The notes beneath the pieces were generated by a model that did no database searches, was not told where the DNA came from, and was given only the letters and a program-made list of their open reading frames with translations. From Alphaproteobacteria bacterium (GTDB lineage: Bacteria; Pseudomonadota; Alphaproteobacteria; Ferrovibrionales; Ferrovibrionaceae): 64,000 nt of DNA. A program made the position numbers and the translations under genes. Positions 54,678 through 62,344 of this stretch are shown here, one piece after another; the first letter of the stretch is position 1, and each line of letters starts with the position of its first letter. The DNA lies in the NCBI GenBank assembly GCA_017307375.1, contig JAFKFH010000018.1, positions 1-64,000 of the forward strand, in the 5' to 3' direction.

Positions 54678-55430
54678 ATGCTCGTCTCCGCCACCGGCCC
54701 GACCGTCGACCAGGACGAGGTTGCCCGCTTTGCCGCCCTCGCCCAGAAGTGGTGGGATACCAAGGGCGAATTCGCGCCGCTTCACGCGCTGAACCCGGTG
54801 CGGCTGGGGTTCATCCGCGATCGCCTCTGCGCCCGCCACGGCCGCGACCCGGGCGCCCAGCGGCCGCTGGAGGGATTGCGGCTGATCGACGTGGGCTGCG
54901 GCGGCGGGCTGCTGGCCGAGCCGCTGGCCCGGATGGGCGCCGAGATGGTCGCTATCGATGCCGCCGCCGAAAACATCGGCACCGCCCGCGCCCATGCCGA
55001 GCAGGCGGGTGTCGCCGTCGACTACCGCTGCGTCACGGCAGAAGCGGTCGCCGCGGCCGGGGAACGCTTCGACGGCGTCGTGGCGATGGAGATCGTCGAG
55101 CATGTCGCCGATGTCGACGCCTTCATGGCCGCGCTGGCCGACCTCGCCCGGCCCGGGGCGCCGGTCTTCATGGCCACGCTGAACCGCACGCTGAAGGCCC
55201 GGGCCCTGGCGGTCTTCCTGGCCGAACGGGTGCTGCGCTGGCTGCCGCCGGGCACGCATGACTGGCGCAAGTTCCTCAAGCCGCACGAACTGGCACGCGC
55301 CATGCGCCATGCCGGGCTCATTCCACGCGCGCTGGTCGGGGTCACCTACAACCCGCTCGGCAATTCCTGGCGGGTCAGCCGCGATACCGACATCAACTAC
55401 ATGATGATGGCCGAAAAGCCCGGCGAATGA
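54678..55430 (+). CDS. ubiG: 3-demethylubiquinone-9 3-O-methyltransferase/2-polyprenyl-6-hydroxyphenyl methylase
   Basis: SAM-dependent O-methyltransferase of ubiquinone synthesis, carrying out both O-methylations; 250 residues. Seen: ARFAALAQKWWDTKGEFAPL and HALNPVRLGFIRD (UbiG N-terminal signature), the SAM motif LIDVGCGGGLLAEPLARMGA, VVAMEIVEHVADVDAFM and the end piece LVGVTYNPLGNSWRVS with DTDINYMM. It overlaps the flippase-like gene by 4 bp (ATGA) and is divergent from lysC. Confidence 0.96.
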   Translation: MLVSATGPTVDQDEVARFAALAQKWWDTKGEFAPLHALNPVRLGFIRDRLCARHGRDPGAQRPLEGLRLIDVGCGGGLLAEPLARMGAEMVAIDAAAENIGTARAHAEQAGVAVDYRCVTAEAVAAAGERFDGVVAMEIVEHVADVDAFMAALADLARPGAPVFMATLNRTLKARALAVFLAERVLRWLPPGTHDWRKFLKPHELARAMRHAGLIPRALVGVTYNPLGNSWRVSRDTDINYMMMAEKPGE

Positions 55431-56392
55431 CCGGCGATCCGGCGCCGCGGCTGGCCCGCAGCCGGCGGATCGCCCTGGGGCTTGCCGCCGGATTCGTTCT
55501 GGCCTTCGTCATCGGCGCCGCGCTCACGGGCCGTCTCGATCGCGTCGCCGCCGAGGTTCTGGCCTTGCCGCCGGCCCTGGTACTCGTCCTTGCCGCGACC
55601 TCGCTGGCCAATTTCGCCCTGCGAGCCCGTCGCTGGCAGATCGCCCAGGCACGGCTCGGCCTCGACCTGCCCTATCCCCGCACCCTGCTGTATTTCATGG
55701 CCGGCTACGCGCTGCTCCTCACCCCGGGGCGGATCGGCGAGGCGGTGCGGCTGTGGCTGCTGCGCCGGGGGCACGGCGCACGCTACGAACACAGCTTCGC
55801 GCTGCTGGCCCTCGACCGGCTGTCAGACGGGCTGGTCTTCGTCCTGTTCATCCTGGCGGGCCTCGCCTCGTTTCCCGGCTTCGCCGGCCTGGCGGCAGGC
55901 ATTGCGACCCTGCTCGGGCTCGCGCTGTGGCTGTTCTTCCGGCCGGCGCCGCTGCTCGCTCTCGTCGGCTGGGGCTATCGGCGGCTCGGGCGCTGGCCGC
56001 GCGGCTTCGCGCGCCTGCGTGTCGCGTTGCGCCAGGGCGGGCGGATCGTCACGCCGGCCCTGGCTGCGGCAATGCTTGTCCTGTCGCTCGCCGCCTGGAC
56101 GATCCTGGCCGGCGGCCTTGCCCTGTTGCTGCGCGGACTGGGAACCACGGCCACCCTGATCGACGCCATGTTCATCCTCGGCGCGGCCTCGGCCGCCGGT
56201 GCGCTGATCGTGGTGCCCGGCGGCCTCGGCGGTACCGAGGGGGCGATGCTGGCGCTGATCACCGGCCTTGGCACCAGCGCCGAAGCGGCGATCGCCGCGA
56301 CGCTGGTGTTTCGCGCCCTGACCCTCTGGCTGTCGGTCGCGATCGGCTTTCCCACACTGGCTGCCGCAATCCGGCTCACGGGCCGGCCGTGA
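55427..56392 (+). CDS. Flippase-like/lysylphosphatidylglycerol synthase TM-region family membrane protein
   Basis: Polytopic inner-membrane protein of 321 residues in the DUF2156-less LPG_synthase_TM (YbhN-like, UPF0104) family. Seen: LANFALRARRWQIAQARLGL, TPGRIGEAVRLWLLRRGHGA with the conserved R-x-GE motif, RLSDGLVFVLFILAGL, and VVPGGLGGTEGAMLALI, whose PGG-G-E is the family hallmark. Members move or modify lipids; the soluble synthase domain is absent here. Translationally coupled to ubiG and to the acetyltransferase (4-bp overlaps). Confidence 0.88.
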   Translation: MTGDPAPRLARSRRIALGLAAGFVLAFVIGAALTGRLDRVAAEVLALPPALVLVLAATSLANFALRARRWQIAQARLGLDLPYPRTLLYFMAGYALLLTPGRIGEAVRLWLLRRGHGARYEHSFALLALDRLSDGLVFVLFILAGLASFPGFAGLAAGIATLLGLALWLFFRPAPLLALVGWGYRRLGRWPRGFARLRVALRQGGRIVTPALAAAMLVLSLAAWTILAGGLALLLRGLGTTATLIDAMFILGAASAAGALIVVPGGLGGTEGAMLALITGLGTSAEAAIAATLVFRALTLWLSVAIGFPTLAAAIRLTGRP

Positions 56393-56874
56393 CCGGCATC
56401 CGCGAAGCGATCCCTGAAGACGCCCGGGCGATCGCGGCCGTGCACGTCGCGGCGCATCGCCAGACCTATGCCCGCTATTTCGGGACAAGCTATGCCGCGC
56501 CGGACCTCGGCGACCGGCAGGACCTGTGGGGTCGGGCCCTCCGCGGCCCGGGCCGGGCATTCGTCGCAGTCGAAGATGGAGAGATCGTCGGATTCGGCCA
56601 CCACCTCGGCGCGGAGATCACGACCCTCTACCTGCTGGCGGCCTGGCAGCGGCGCGGCATCGGCCAAAGGTTGCTGCAGCATTTGGCCGCGTCGATCGCC
56701 GCCGCGGGTTTCGCCGATGCGCGGCTCGCGGTTCTGGCCAGAAACGAACCGGCCATCGCCTTCTACGAGGGCTGGGGCGCACGACGCATCGGCGTCGCGA
56801 CGGATCCCGGGAGCGGCGAGGAAGATATCCTGTTCACCCTGAATACCGCAGCGTGCCTCGGGCGTCGTCGGTGA
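56389..56874 (+). CDS. GNAT-family N-acetyltransferase
   Basis: A 161-residue acetyltransferase starting at GTG 56389, which overlaps the previous stop (GTGA). The fold is clear: IREAIPEDARAIAAVHVAAH, IVGFGHHLGAEITTLYLLAA with the acetyl-CoA motif A in WQRRGIGQRLLQHLA, and RNEPAIAFYEGWGARRIG near the end. Substrate unknown. Third gene of the ubiG operon. Downstream, 173 bp without a gene separate it from the RsbQ-like gene. Confidence 0.86.
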   Translation: MTGIREAIPEDARAIAAVHVAAHRQTYARYFGTSYAAPDLGDRQDLWGRALRGPGRAFVAVEDGEIVGFGHHLGAEITTLYLLAAWQRRGIGQRLLQHLAASIAAAGFADARLAVLARNEPAIAFYEGWGARRIGVATDPGSGEEDILFTLNTAACLGRRR

Positions 56875-56992
56875 CGGCGGCTTGCTGTCAAAAGGATAAG
56901 CCGGCGCGGTATCCTGTTATTGGTGACCGTCAAATCTTTGCGCACCAATGGACAGATCAAAATTCTTCCGGTATCGCGATTGTAAGGCCGGC

Positions 56993-57007
56993 CAAGAATT
57001 CTTGACG
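56993..57007. promoter_or_regulatory. 12-bp palindrome overlapping a -35-like TTGACG before the RsbQ-like gene
   Basis: CAAGAATTCTTG (56993-57004) is a perfect palindrome that overlaps TTGACG (57002-57007). It lies about 44 bp before the RsbQ-like start in the only long gap of this region (56875-57047). No convincing -10 follows; an operator role is a guess. Confidence 0.35.
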
Positions 57008-57047
57008 CTTGATCAGTTGATCGATCCGCCATGCAGAATGGAGCGGT

Positions 57048-57851
57048 TTGTTGGCAAGTAAATTTGAAACCCTGCATGGGCGGATAACCGGCAACGGCAC
57101 GCGGACCGTCGTGCTGTCCCACGGCTTCGGCACCGACCAGTCCGCCTGGGACGCCCTGCGCCCGGCGCTGGACGCGCATTTCCGGGTGGTTTCCTACAAT
57201 CTCGCCGGCGCCGGGCCGAACGGCGAGGCGAGTTACGATCCCAGGCGCCATTCGTCGCTCTACGGCTTCGCCGACGATCTGGTCGCGATCCTCGACGAAC
57301 TCGGCATCGACAGCTGCATCTATATCGGCCATTCGGTCAGCGGCATGATCGGTGCCGCCGCGGCGGCTGTCCGACCCGAGCCGTTTCGCCGGCTGATCCT
57401 GATCGGCGCCTCGCCGCGCTACCTCGACGAACCGGGCTACGAAGGCGGGTTCACCCGCGAGGGCCTCGAGGCCCTGCACGCCGGGATGGCGGCGAATTTC
57501 CAGGCCTGGGGCGCCGGCTTCGCCCCGGCCGTGGTCGGTGTGCCGGGCCACAAGGCCGTCGACGAATTCTGCCGGACGCTGTTCCAGATGCGGCCGGACA
57601 TCGCCCTGGCGATCTCGCGCACCATCTTCCAGTCGGACATGCGCGAGATCGCGACCCGGCTGGAACGGCCGACGCATATCGTGCAGGCCAGCCGCGACGT
57701 CGCCGTGCCGATGTTCGTGGCGCAATGGCTGCACCGCCATATCGACGGCTCGACCCTCGATGCGATCGAGGCGGAGGGCCACTTCCCGCACATGACCGCG
57801 CCGGACGAGGTGCTGCGTGTCATCGAGCGGCGGCTGGACCTGGCAGCCTGA
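57048..57851 (+). CDS. RsbQ-like alpha/beta hydrolase (signal-sensing partner of a cyclase)
   Basis: A 267-residue alpha/beta hydrolase close to Bacillus RsbQ and the KAI2/D14 receptors, which bind or cleave a hydrophobic signal. Counting from TTG 57048, the triad is Ser96 (GHSVSG), Asp217 (QASRDVAVP) and His245 (EGHFPHM), against Ser96-Asp219-His247 in RsbQ. FGTDQSAWDALRPAL, GASPRYLDEPGYEGGF and the SSLYGFADDLV cap lead are also RsbQ-like. The start is a TTG (57048 or 57051) with GGAG at 57040-57043; no in-frame ATG exists nearby. It lies 4 bp before a sensory diguanylate cyclase, so it probably supplies that protein's signal, as RsbQ does for RsbP. Confidence 0.87.
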   Translation: MLASKFETLHGRITGNGTRTVVLSHGFGTDQSAWDALRPALDAHFRVVSYNLAGAGPNGEASYDPRRHSSLYGFADDLVAILDELGIDSCIYIGHSVSGMIGAAAAAVRPEPFRRLILIGASPRYLDEPGYEGGFTREGLEALHAGMAANFQAWGAGFAPAVVGVPGHKAVDEFCRTLFQMRPDIALAISRTIFQSDMREIATRLERPTHIVQASRDVAVPMFVAQWLHRHIDGSTLDAIEAEGHFPHMTAPDEVLRVIERRLDLAA

Positions 57852-57855
57852 CGCC

Positions 57856-59169
57856 ATGGCCGACCACACCGACGGCCTGGAAGCCCTGACCCGTTTCGCC
57901 CGCATCGCCTCGGGCGCCGATATCGCCATCGCCTTCGAGGCGACGGAAGGCGGCATGGCCCTGCCGCTGGCCGCCGCCCCCGAACCGCCGCCGGCACCGT
58001 TTTCGCTCGGCGACTGCCGCCTCGACGCCACCGACTGGCGCCTGGGCGCCATTCCGGCCGAAGGGGTGCGCCTGCCTGCCGCGGTGCTCGCGGCGCTGGG
58101 CCGGCCGGCCCGTGAAGTCCATTTCATTCCGACGCCGATCGCCGAGGCGCCGCGCAGCGGCATCCTGCTGCTCTGGGCCGCCCAAACCGCCCGGCGCTGC
58201 GTCTGCCCGTTCCGCTCGGACGTCGAACAGGGCATACCGATCCTGACCAGCGTCTTCTCGCAGATGCTGAGCGACCGGCGCCAGGCGATGCTGCGCCGCG
58301 TGATGAGCGATCGATTCGACGACCTGATCGGCAGCGTGCCGGCCGGCGTGCTGGTCATTCCCGGCGACGGCGGCCCCGCGCTGGTCAATCCTCCGGCCTC
58401 GGCGCTGCTGGGGCTCGCCACCGGCGAGAACGACGCCGCGACCCTGGCCCAGGCGATGCGGCGGCTGCGCGAATCCTGCGTCAATGCCGACGCGTTGCAG
58501 ACGACCTACGCCGCCGTGGTCGCCGACGTCGGCTTTGCCGTCAAGGCGGTCTGGGACCTGGGCGACCGGCAGTTCGAGGTCGACAGCCATCCGGTCCAGG
58601 GCGACGGCCGCAACGGCCGCATCTGGGTCTTCGACGAGATCACCGCCCAGCATCGGCTGGAGCAGGAATTGCGCCGCCTTGCCGCGACCGACCCGTTGAC
58701 GGGGTTGTCGAATCGTCGCCAGTTCGCCGAATCCGGCGGCGCGATGCTGCGCCAGACCCGGGCCGATGCGCTGCCATTGGCCGTGCTGATGCTCGATATC
58801 GACCACTTCAAATCGATCAACGACCGTTTCGGCCATCCCGTCGGCGACGTCGTGCTGCAGGCGACCGCCCAGCGCTGCCGCGCCGAACTGCGCCAGCAGG
58901 ACCTGATGGCGCGGATGGGCGGCGAGGAATTCGCGGTGATGCTGCCGGGTGTCGGGGCCGACGAGGCGGCGGCAACCGCCGAACGGCTGCGAGCGGCGAT
59001 CGCGGCGGCGCCGGTCAGCGCCGACGAGTTGCGCATCGAGGTGCGGGTCTCGATCGGCGGCACCGGACGGCTGGCGGAGGACCGGACGCTCGACGAACTG
59101 CTCGGGCGCGCCGACCAGGCGCTCTATACCGCCAAGCGGACCGGCCGCAACAAGGTGGTCTTCGAATAG
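57856..59169 (+). CDS. GAF/PAS-GGDEF diguanylate cyclase with I-site, partner of RsbQ-like protein
   Basis: A 437-residue soluble signalling protein starting at ATG 57856, 4 bp after the RsbQ-like stop. Residues 1-140 look like a GAF-type sensor (ALTRFARIASGADIAIAFEA); a PAS-like module follows (DDLIGSVPAGVLVIPGDGG, ALVNPPASALLGLA), then a linker helix and the GGDEF domain (LDIDHFKSINDRFGHPVGD, GGEEF 355-359). RQQD at 346-349 followed by five residues is a canonical I-site, so product inhibition is expected. Co-transcription with the hydrolase suggests that a small molecule made by the latter tunes cyclic-di-GMP synthesis. Confidence 0.9.
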   Translation: MADHTDGLEALTRFARIASGADIAIAFEATEGGMALPLAAAPEPPPAPFSLGDCRLDATDWRLGAIPAEGVRLPAAVLAALGRPAREVHFIPTPIAEAPRSGILLLWAAQTARRCVCPFRSDVEQGIPILTSVFSQMLSDRRQAMLRRVMSDRFDDLIGSVPAGVLVIPGDGGPALVNPPASALLGLATGENDAATLAQAMRRLRESCVNADALQTTYAAVVADVGFAVKAVWDLGDRQFEVDSHPVQGDGRNGRIWVFDEITAQHRLEQELRRLAATDPLTGLSNRRQFAESGGAMLRQTRADALPLAVLMLDIDHFKSINDRFGHPVGDVVLQATAQRCRAELRQQDLMARMGGEEFAVMLPGVGADEAAATAERLRAAIAAAPVSADELRIEVRVSIGGTGRLAEDRTLDELLGRADQALYTAKRTGRNKVVFE

Positions 59170-59176
59170 GCCCGGT

Positions 59177-59596
59177 TCAGGCGTCGCCGCGATCGACCCA
59201 GGGCACGACGCCGAATTCGACGCCTTCCTCCTGCAGGGCCTGGGCTTCGTCGGCCGTGGCCTCGCCGTAGATCGAACGCTGCTCGGTCTCGCCGTAATGG
59301 ATCTTGCGGGCTTCTTCCGGGAACTTGTTGCCGACATAGTCGGCATTCTTCTCGACCTGCTCGCGCAGCTTGACCAGCATCTCGCGCGCCTTGGCCCGGG
59401 CCTGGCGGGCCTCGTCGTTGGAGAGTTCGCGCGTCGTCTTCACCGCCGGGGCCATCGGCGCACGGGTCACCTTGGTCGAGCCGCATTCCGGGCAGGTGAT
59501 CTTGCGACCCTTGGCCTGCTTCTCGAAATCGTCGCTCGACCGGAACCAGCCTTCGAAGACGTGCTCCTTGGCGCATTTGACGTCGTAGACAATCAT
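59177..59596 (-). CDS. DUF1178 family protein
   Basis: A 139-residue protein of the DUF1178 family. MIVYDVKCAKEHVFEGWF at the N-terminus is the family signature, with paired Cys in ITCPECGSTKVTRAPMAPA that make a zinc-ribbon-like site, and the conserved C-terminal ADYVGNKFPEEARKIHYGE and RSIYGEATADEAQAL. Function unknown; widespread in Alphaproteobacteria next to nitrilase and grxC, as here (about 1.6 kb away). ATG 59596 is chosen because it gives the family start. Confidence 0.93.
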   Translation of the reverse strand: MIVYDVKCAKEHVFEGWFRSSDDFEKQAKGRKITCPECGSTKVTRAPMAPAVKTTRELSNDEARQARAKAREMLVKLREQVEKNADYVGNKFPEEARKIHYGETEQRSIYGEATADEAQALQEEGVEFGVVPWVDRGDA

Positions 59597-59613
59597 CGTC
59601 GACCCGGAAAACA

Positions 59614-60165
59614 ATGGATCCCGTCATGCAACGGTCACCTGTAGATGGCACGTCCGTGCCGGCCCGACAAGGGCGGGGCGCGCCCTCGCCCTGGATATCC
59701 GACCATGCCGGGCTGGTCCCGGCCGGCGGCCCGGTGCTCGATCTCGCCTGCGGGTCGGGCCGGCATGCCCTGCTGTTCCTCGGGCGCGGCCATCCGGTCG
59801 TCGCGGTCGACCGCGACATTTCCGGGGTTCGCGACCTGCCCGCCGAGCTTGTCGAGGCCGACCTGGAAGACGGCCCCTGGCCGCTGCCGCACCGGCGTTT
59901 CGCCGGCATCGTGGTGACAAATTACCTTTGGCGGCCGCTCTTGCCGCGGATCGTCGCCGCCGTGGCACCGGGGGGCGTCCTGCTCTACGAGACATTCGCC
60001 CAGGGCCAGGCCCGATTCGGCCGCCCGGCGAACCCGGATTTCCTGCTGCGGCCGGGCGAATTGCTGACGGCGGTGGCGGGCCAGCTCGAGGTCCGCGCCT
60101 ATTTCGACGGCGAAACGAGCGAGCCGGCCATGCGCCAGCGGATCGTCGCCGTCAGGCGGCCTTGA
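59614..60165 (+). CDS. Class I SAM-dependent methyltransferase
   Basis: A short 183-residue methyltransferase. SAM motif I is GPVLDLACGSGRHALLFLGR, followed by VVAVDRDISGV (acidic residue of motif II), VEADLEDGPWPL and IVVTNYLWRPLLPRIVAAV. GGVLLYETFAQGQARFGRP and PDFLLRPGELL are like the TehB/YodH-type group; the substrate is unknown. Start ATG 59614 or ATG 59626. Divergent from DUF1178 with 17 bp between starts; its 3' end overlaps the convergent transporter gene by 14 bp. Confidence 0.87.
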   Translation: MDPVMQRSPVDGTSVPARQGRGAPSPWISDHAGLVPAGGPVLDLACGSGRHALLFLGRGHPVVAVDRDISGVRDLPAELVEADLEDGPWPLPHRRFAGIVVTNYLWRPLLPRIVAAVAPGGVLLYETFAQGQARFGRPANPDFLLRPGELLTAVAGQLEVRAYFDGETSEPAMRQRIVAVRRP

Positions 60166-61066
60166 GCCGCGGGGTGACCGCGGCGGGCGCCGGCCGGATC
60201 GACGCCAGGGCGATCCCGGACAGGACGACGACGGCCCCGACGACCTCGCGCAGCCCGACGGTCTCGCCCAGCACCGCCACGCCCAGCAGGATCGTCCAGA
60301 CCGGCACGAGATAGCCGTTCATCGACCCGCGGGTCGGGCCGGCCAGCCGCAGGATGTTCATGTAGAGGGCGATCGGCAGGGCGGTGGCGAAGACGCCCAG
60401 CAGGATCAGCGTGCCGGCATGCGAGGGCATGGCGGCAAAGGCCGACGACCCGCCCAGCCCGAACGCCAGCGCGGTCAGCGGCAAGCCGGAGAAAAGCTGC
60501 TGGCCGAAGGCGAGACGACCGGGCCGCGGGTTGGGGATGCCGCGGACATAGAGGTTGCCGACCGCATAGGACAGGGCGGTCGCCGCCATCGCCAGGACGC
60601 CGCCGAGGCTGCCGCCGCGACCGGCCAGCACGGCGGGGGCGAGCAGGATGGCCATGCCGGCAAAGCCGAGCAGCACCCCCGCGCCGCGCCGCCAAGTCAG
60701 GCGTTCCTCGGCAAACATGACATGGGCGAACACGGCGACGATCAGCGGCGTCGAGGCCTGGATCAGCGAGGTCATGCCGGCCGAGATCTGGGTCAGCGCA
60801 TAGACGGTCAGCGTATTGGGGATCGCGCCCTGGACCAGCCCCAGCACCGCCCAGTCCCGCCATTCCCGGCCCCGCGGCAGGATGTTGCCGCCGCAGATCA
60901 GGAACCAGCCGCCGATCAGCCCGGCCCCCATCAGCCCGCGAACGGCTGCCAGCGGCACGGCGCCGATATCGGCGCCGATCAGCTTCATCAGCAGGAAGGC
61001 CGTGCCCCACAGGAACGAGCAGGCCAGCAATTGCAGGGGCAGCGGGGCGGATGCGAGGCGGGACAT
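60152..61066 (-). CDS. EamA-family DMT transporter
   Basis: Drug/metabolite transporter with two EamA repeats, 304 residues, ten helices. Seen: LACSFLWGTAFLLMKLIGAD in TM1-2, LVQGAIPNTLTVYALTQISA, then the second repeat from AMAATALSYAVGNLYVRGIP with PVWTILLGVAVLGETVG near the end. Such proteins export amino acids or other small metabolites; substrate unknown. Preceded by two tandem hairpins (61074-61145). Confidence 0.9.
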   Translation of the reverse strand: MSRLASAPLPLQLLACSFLWGTAFLLMKLIGADIGAVPLAAVRGLMGAGLIGGWFLICGGNILPRGREWRDWAVLGLVQGAIPNTLTVYALTQISAGMTSLIQASTPLIVAVFAHVMFAEERLTWRRGAGVLLGFAGMAILLAPAVLAGRGGSLGGVLAMAATALSYAVGNLYVRGIPNPRPGRLAFGQQLFSGLPLTALAFGLGGSSAFAAMPSHAGTLILLGVFATALPIALYMNILRLAGPTRGSMNGYLVPVWTILLGVAVLGETVGLREVVGAVVVLSGIALASIRPAPAAVTPRLKAA

Positions 61067-61073
61067 CGGGACT

Positions 61074-61145
61074 CATCCTGGTCAGCGCGGGACTACGGCC
61101 CCAGGATGGTGCCGGATGCGGTGCTCAAAAAGCGCCGCATCCGGC
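61074..61145. repeat. Two tandem hairpins between nitrilase and EamA genes
   Basis: CATCCTGG (61074-61081) pairs with CCAGGATG (61101-61108) across 19 bases. Right after it, GCCGGATGCGG (61111-61121) pairs perfectly with CCGCATCCGGC (61135-61145). The second is followed by a T-rich stretch only on the plus strand. Together they fill most of the 84-bp gap. They may end the nitrilase transcript without a U-tract, or shape the EamA leader. Confidence 0.55.
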
Positions 61146-61150
61146 TATTT

Positions 61151-61981
61151 TCAGGGTGCCAATTCGAAATCCCGGTCGGCCTTCCAGGCCGGGACGTTGC
61201 CGCGGGCCTCGGCGACCTTGGCAAGATCGAGATCGGCGACGATGAAGCCCGGCTCCTCGCCGCCATCGGCCAGGACCTGACCCCAGGGATCGACGATCAG
61301 GCTGTGGCCGTAGGTGCGCCGCTTGCCCGGATGCTCGCCGCATTGCGCGGCGGCGAACACGAAGGCGCCGGTCTCGATTGCCCGCGCCCGCTGCAGCACG
61401 TGCCAATGGGCCATGCCGGTGGTGCGGGTGAAGGCGGCCGGAATCGAGATCAGCGCCGCCCCGGCCTGGCCAAGCCGGCGGTAGAGATGCGGGAAGCGCA
61501 CGTCGTAGCAGATGGTCAGTCCGATCAGCCCCCAGGGGGTGTCGACGGTGCGGGCGAGCGCGCCCGGCGCGAAACTCTTCGATTCGCGATAGCTCTCGCC
61601 GTTGGCGAGATCGACGTCGAACATGTGGATCTTGTCGTAGCGCGCCGCGATCGTGCCGTCCGGCCGGATCAGGAATTGCCGGTTGCGGATGCGCGGCTCG
61701 TCGCCCTCGCGGATCCACAACGACCCGATCGAGAGCCAGCGGCCGAGTTCGGCGGCCAGCGCCCGATAGGCCGCCAGTGCCGGATGCTCGGCCTCGCTGC
61801 GGCCGGCGGCAAGCACGCGGTCGCTGGAGGGTTGCATGCAGCCGGTGTTCTCCGGCGTCGCGATCAGCTCGGCGCCCGCGGCCGCGGCCTGGCGGATGAA
61901 CCCGCTGCAGGCCGCGATGTTGGCGTCGAAATCCTCCTGCGCGTTGAGCTGGACGCAGGCCAGCCGCAGCGTCCGGCTCAT
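61151..61981 (-). CDS. Carbon-nitrogen hydrolase (Nit-type, probable deaminated-glutathione amidase)
   Basis: Nitrilase-superfamily amidase, 276 residues, with the catalytic triad Glu44 (ATPENTG), Lys117 (RYDKIHMFD) and Cys158 (LTICYDVRFP). Length and motifs (FDVDLANGESYRESKSF, YRRLGQAGAALISIPAAFTR) place it in the Nit1/Nit2 branch; Nit1-type members repair deaminated glutathione, an assignment made by similarity only. ATG 61981 overlaps the glutaredoxin stop by 4 bp, a thiol-related pairing that supports a glutathione-linked role. Confidence 0.9.
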   Translation of the reverse strand: MSRTLRLACVQLNAQEDFDANIAACSGFIRQAAAAGAELIATPENTGCMQPSSDRVLAAGRSEAEHPALAAYRALAAELGRWLSIGSLWIREGDEPRIRNRQFLIRPDGTIAARYDKIHMFDVDLANGESYRESKSFAPGALARTVDTPWGLIGLTICYDVRFPHLYRRLGQAGAALISIPAAFTRTTGMAHWHVLQRARAIETGAFVFAAAQCGEHPGKRRTYGHSLIVDPWGQVLADGGEEPGFIVADLDLAKVAEARGNVPAWKADRDFELAP

Positions 61982-62235
61982 CCCAGCAGCGGATCGAGCT
62001 GGCCGGCGCGGTCGAGCGCGTAGAGATCGTCGCAGCCGCCGATATGCTTGCCGTCGATGAAGATCTGCGGCACCGAGGTCCGCCCGGCGGCACGGCCGGT
62101 CATCTCGTCGCGCTTGGGCGGATCCACCGTCACGTCGTACTCGGTATATTCCTGCCCCTTCTTCTGCAGAAGCGACTTCGCCCGCGAGCAATAGGGGCAC
62201 CAGGCGGTGGTGTAGATCTCGATATTGTGGGCCAC
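61978..62235 (-). CDS. grxC: Glutaredoxin 3
   Basis: Glutathione-dependent dithiol oxidoreductase, 85 residues, normal for GrxC. Active-site WCPYC near residue 11-14, cis-Pro in TSVPQIFIDGKHIGG and the GG-DDL glutathione-binding end (GGCDDLYALDRAG). It starts at GTG 62235 with GAGG about eight bases upstream; longer in-frame starts would give an atypical tail. First gene of a two-gene unit with the nitrilase. Confidence 0.94.
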   Translation of the reverse strand: MAHNIEIYTTAWCPYCSRAKSLLQKKGQEYTEYDVTVDPPKRDEMTGRAAGRTSVPQIFIDGKHIGGCDDLYALDRAGQLDPLLG

Positions 62236-62266
62236 GGGACAACCTCGTTTCGGCGATACGGAAACG

Positions 62267-62296
62267 TTTATATCGTGCGCCGGTCGTCCGAGACAA
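62267..62296 (-). promoter_or_regulatory. Putative sigma-70 promoter of grxC-nitrilase
   Basis: On the minus strand TTGTCT (62291-62296, 4/6) is followed after 18 bases by TATAAA (62267-62272, 5/6). Transcription would start near 62260, about 25 bases before the GTG. Confidence 0.55.
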
Positions 62297-62344
62297 CGCG
62301 GGCGGGCGTCAATGCTCGTATGCATTGCAGGAATTGCCGCGACT

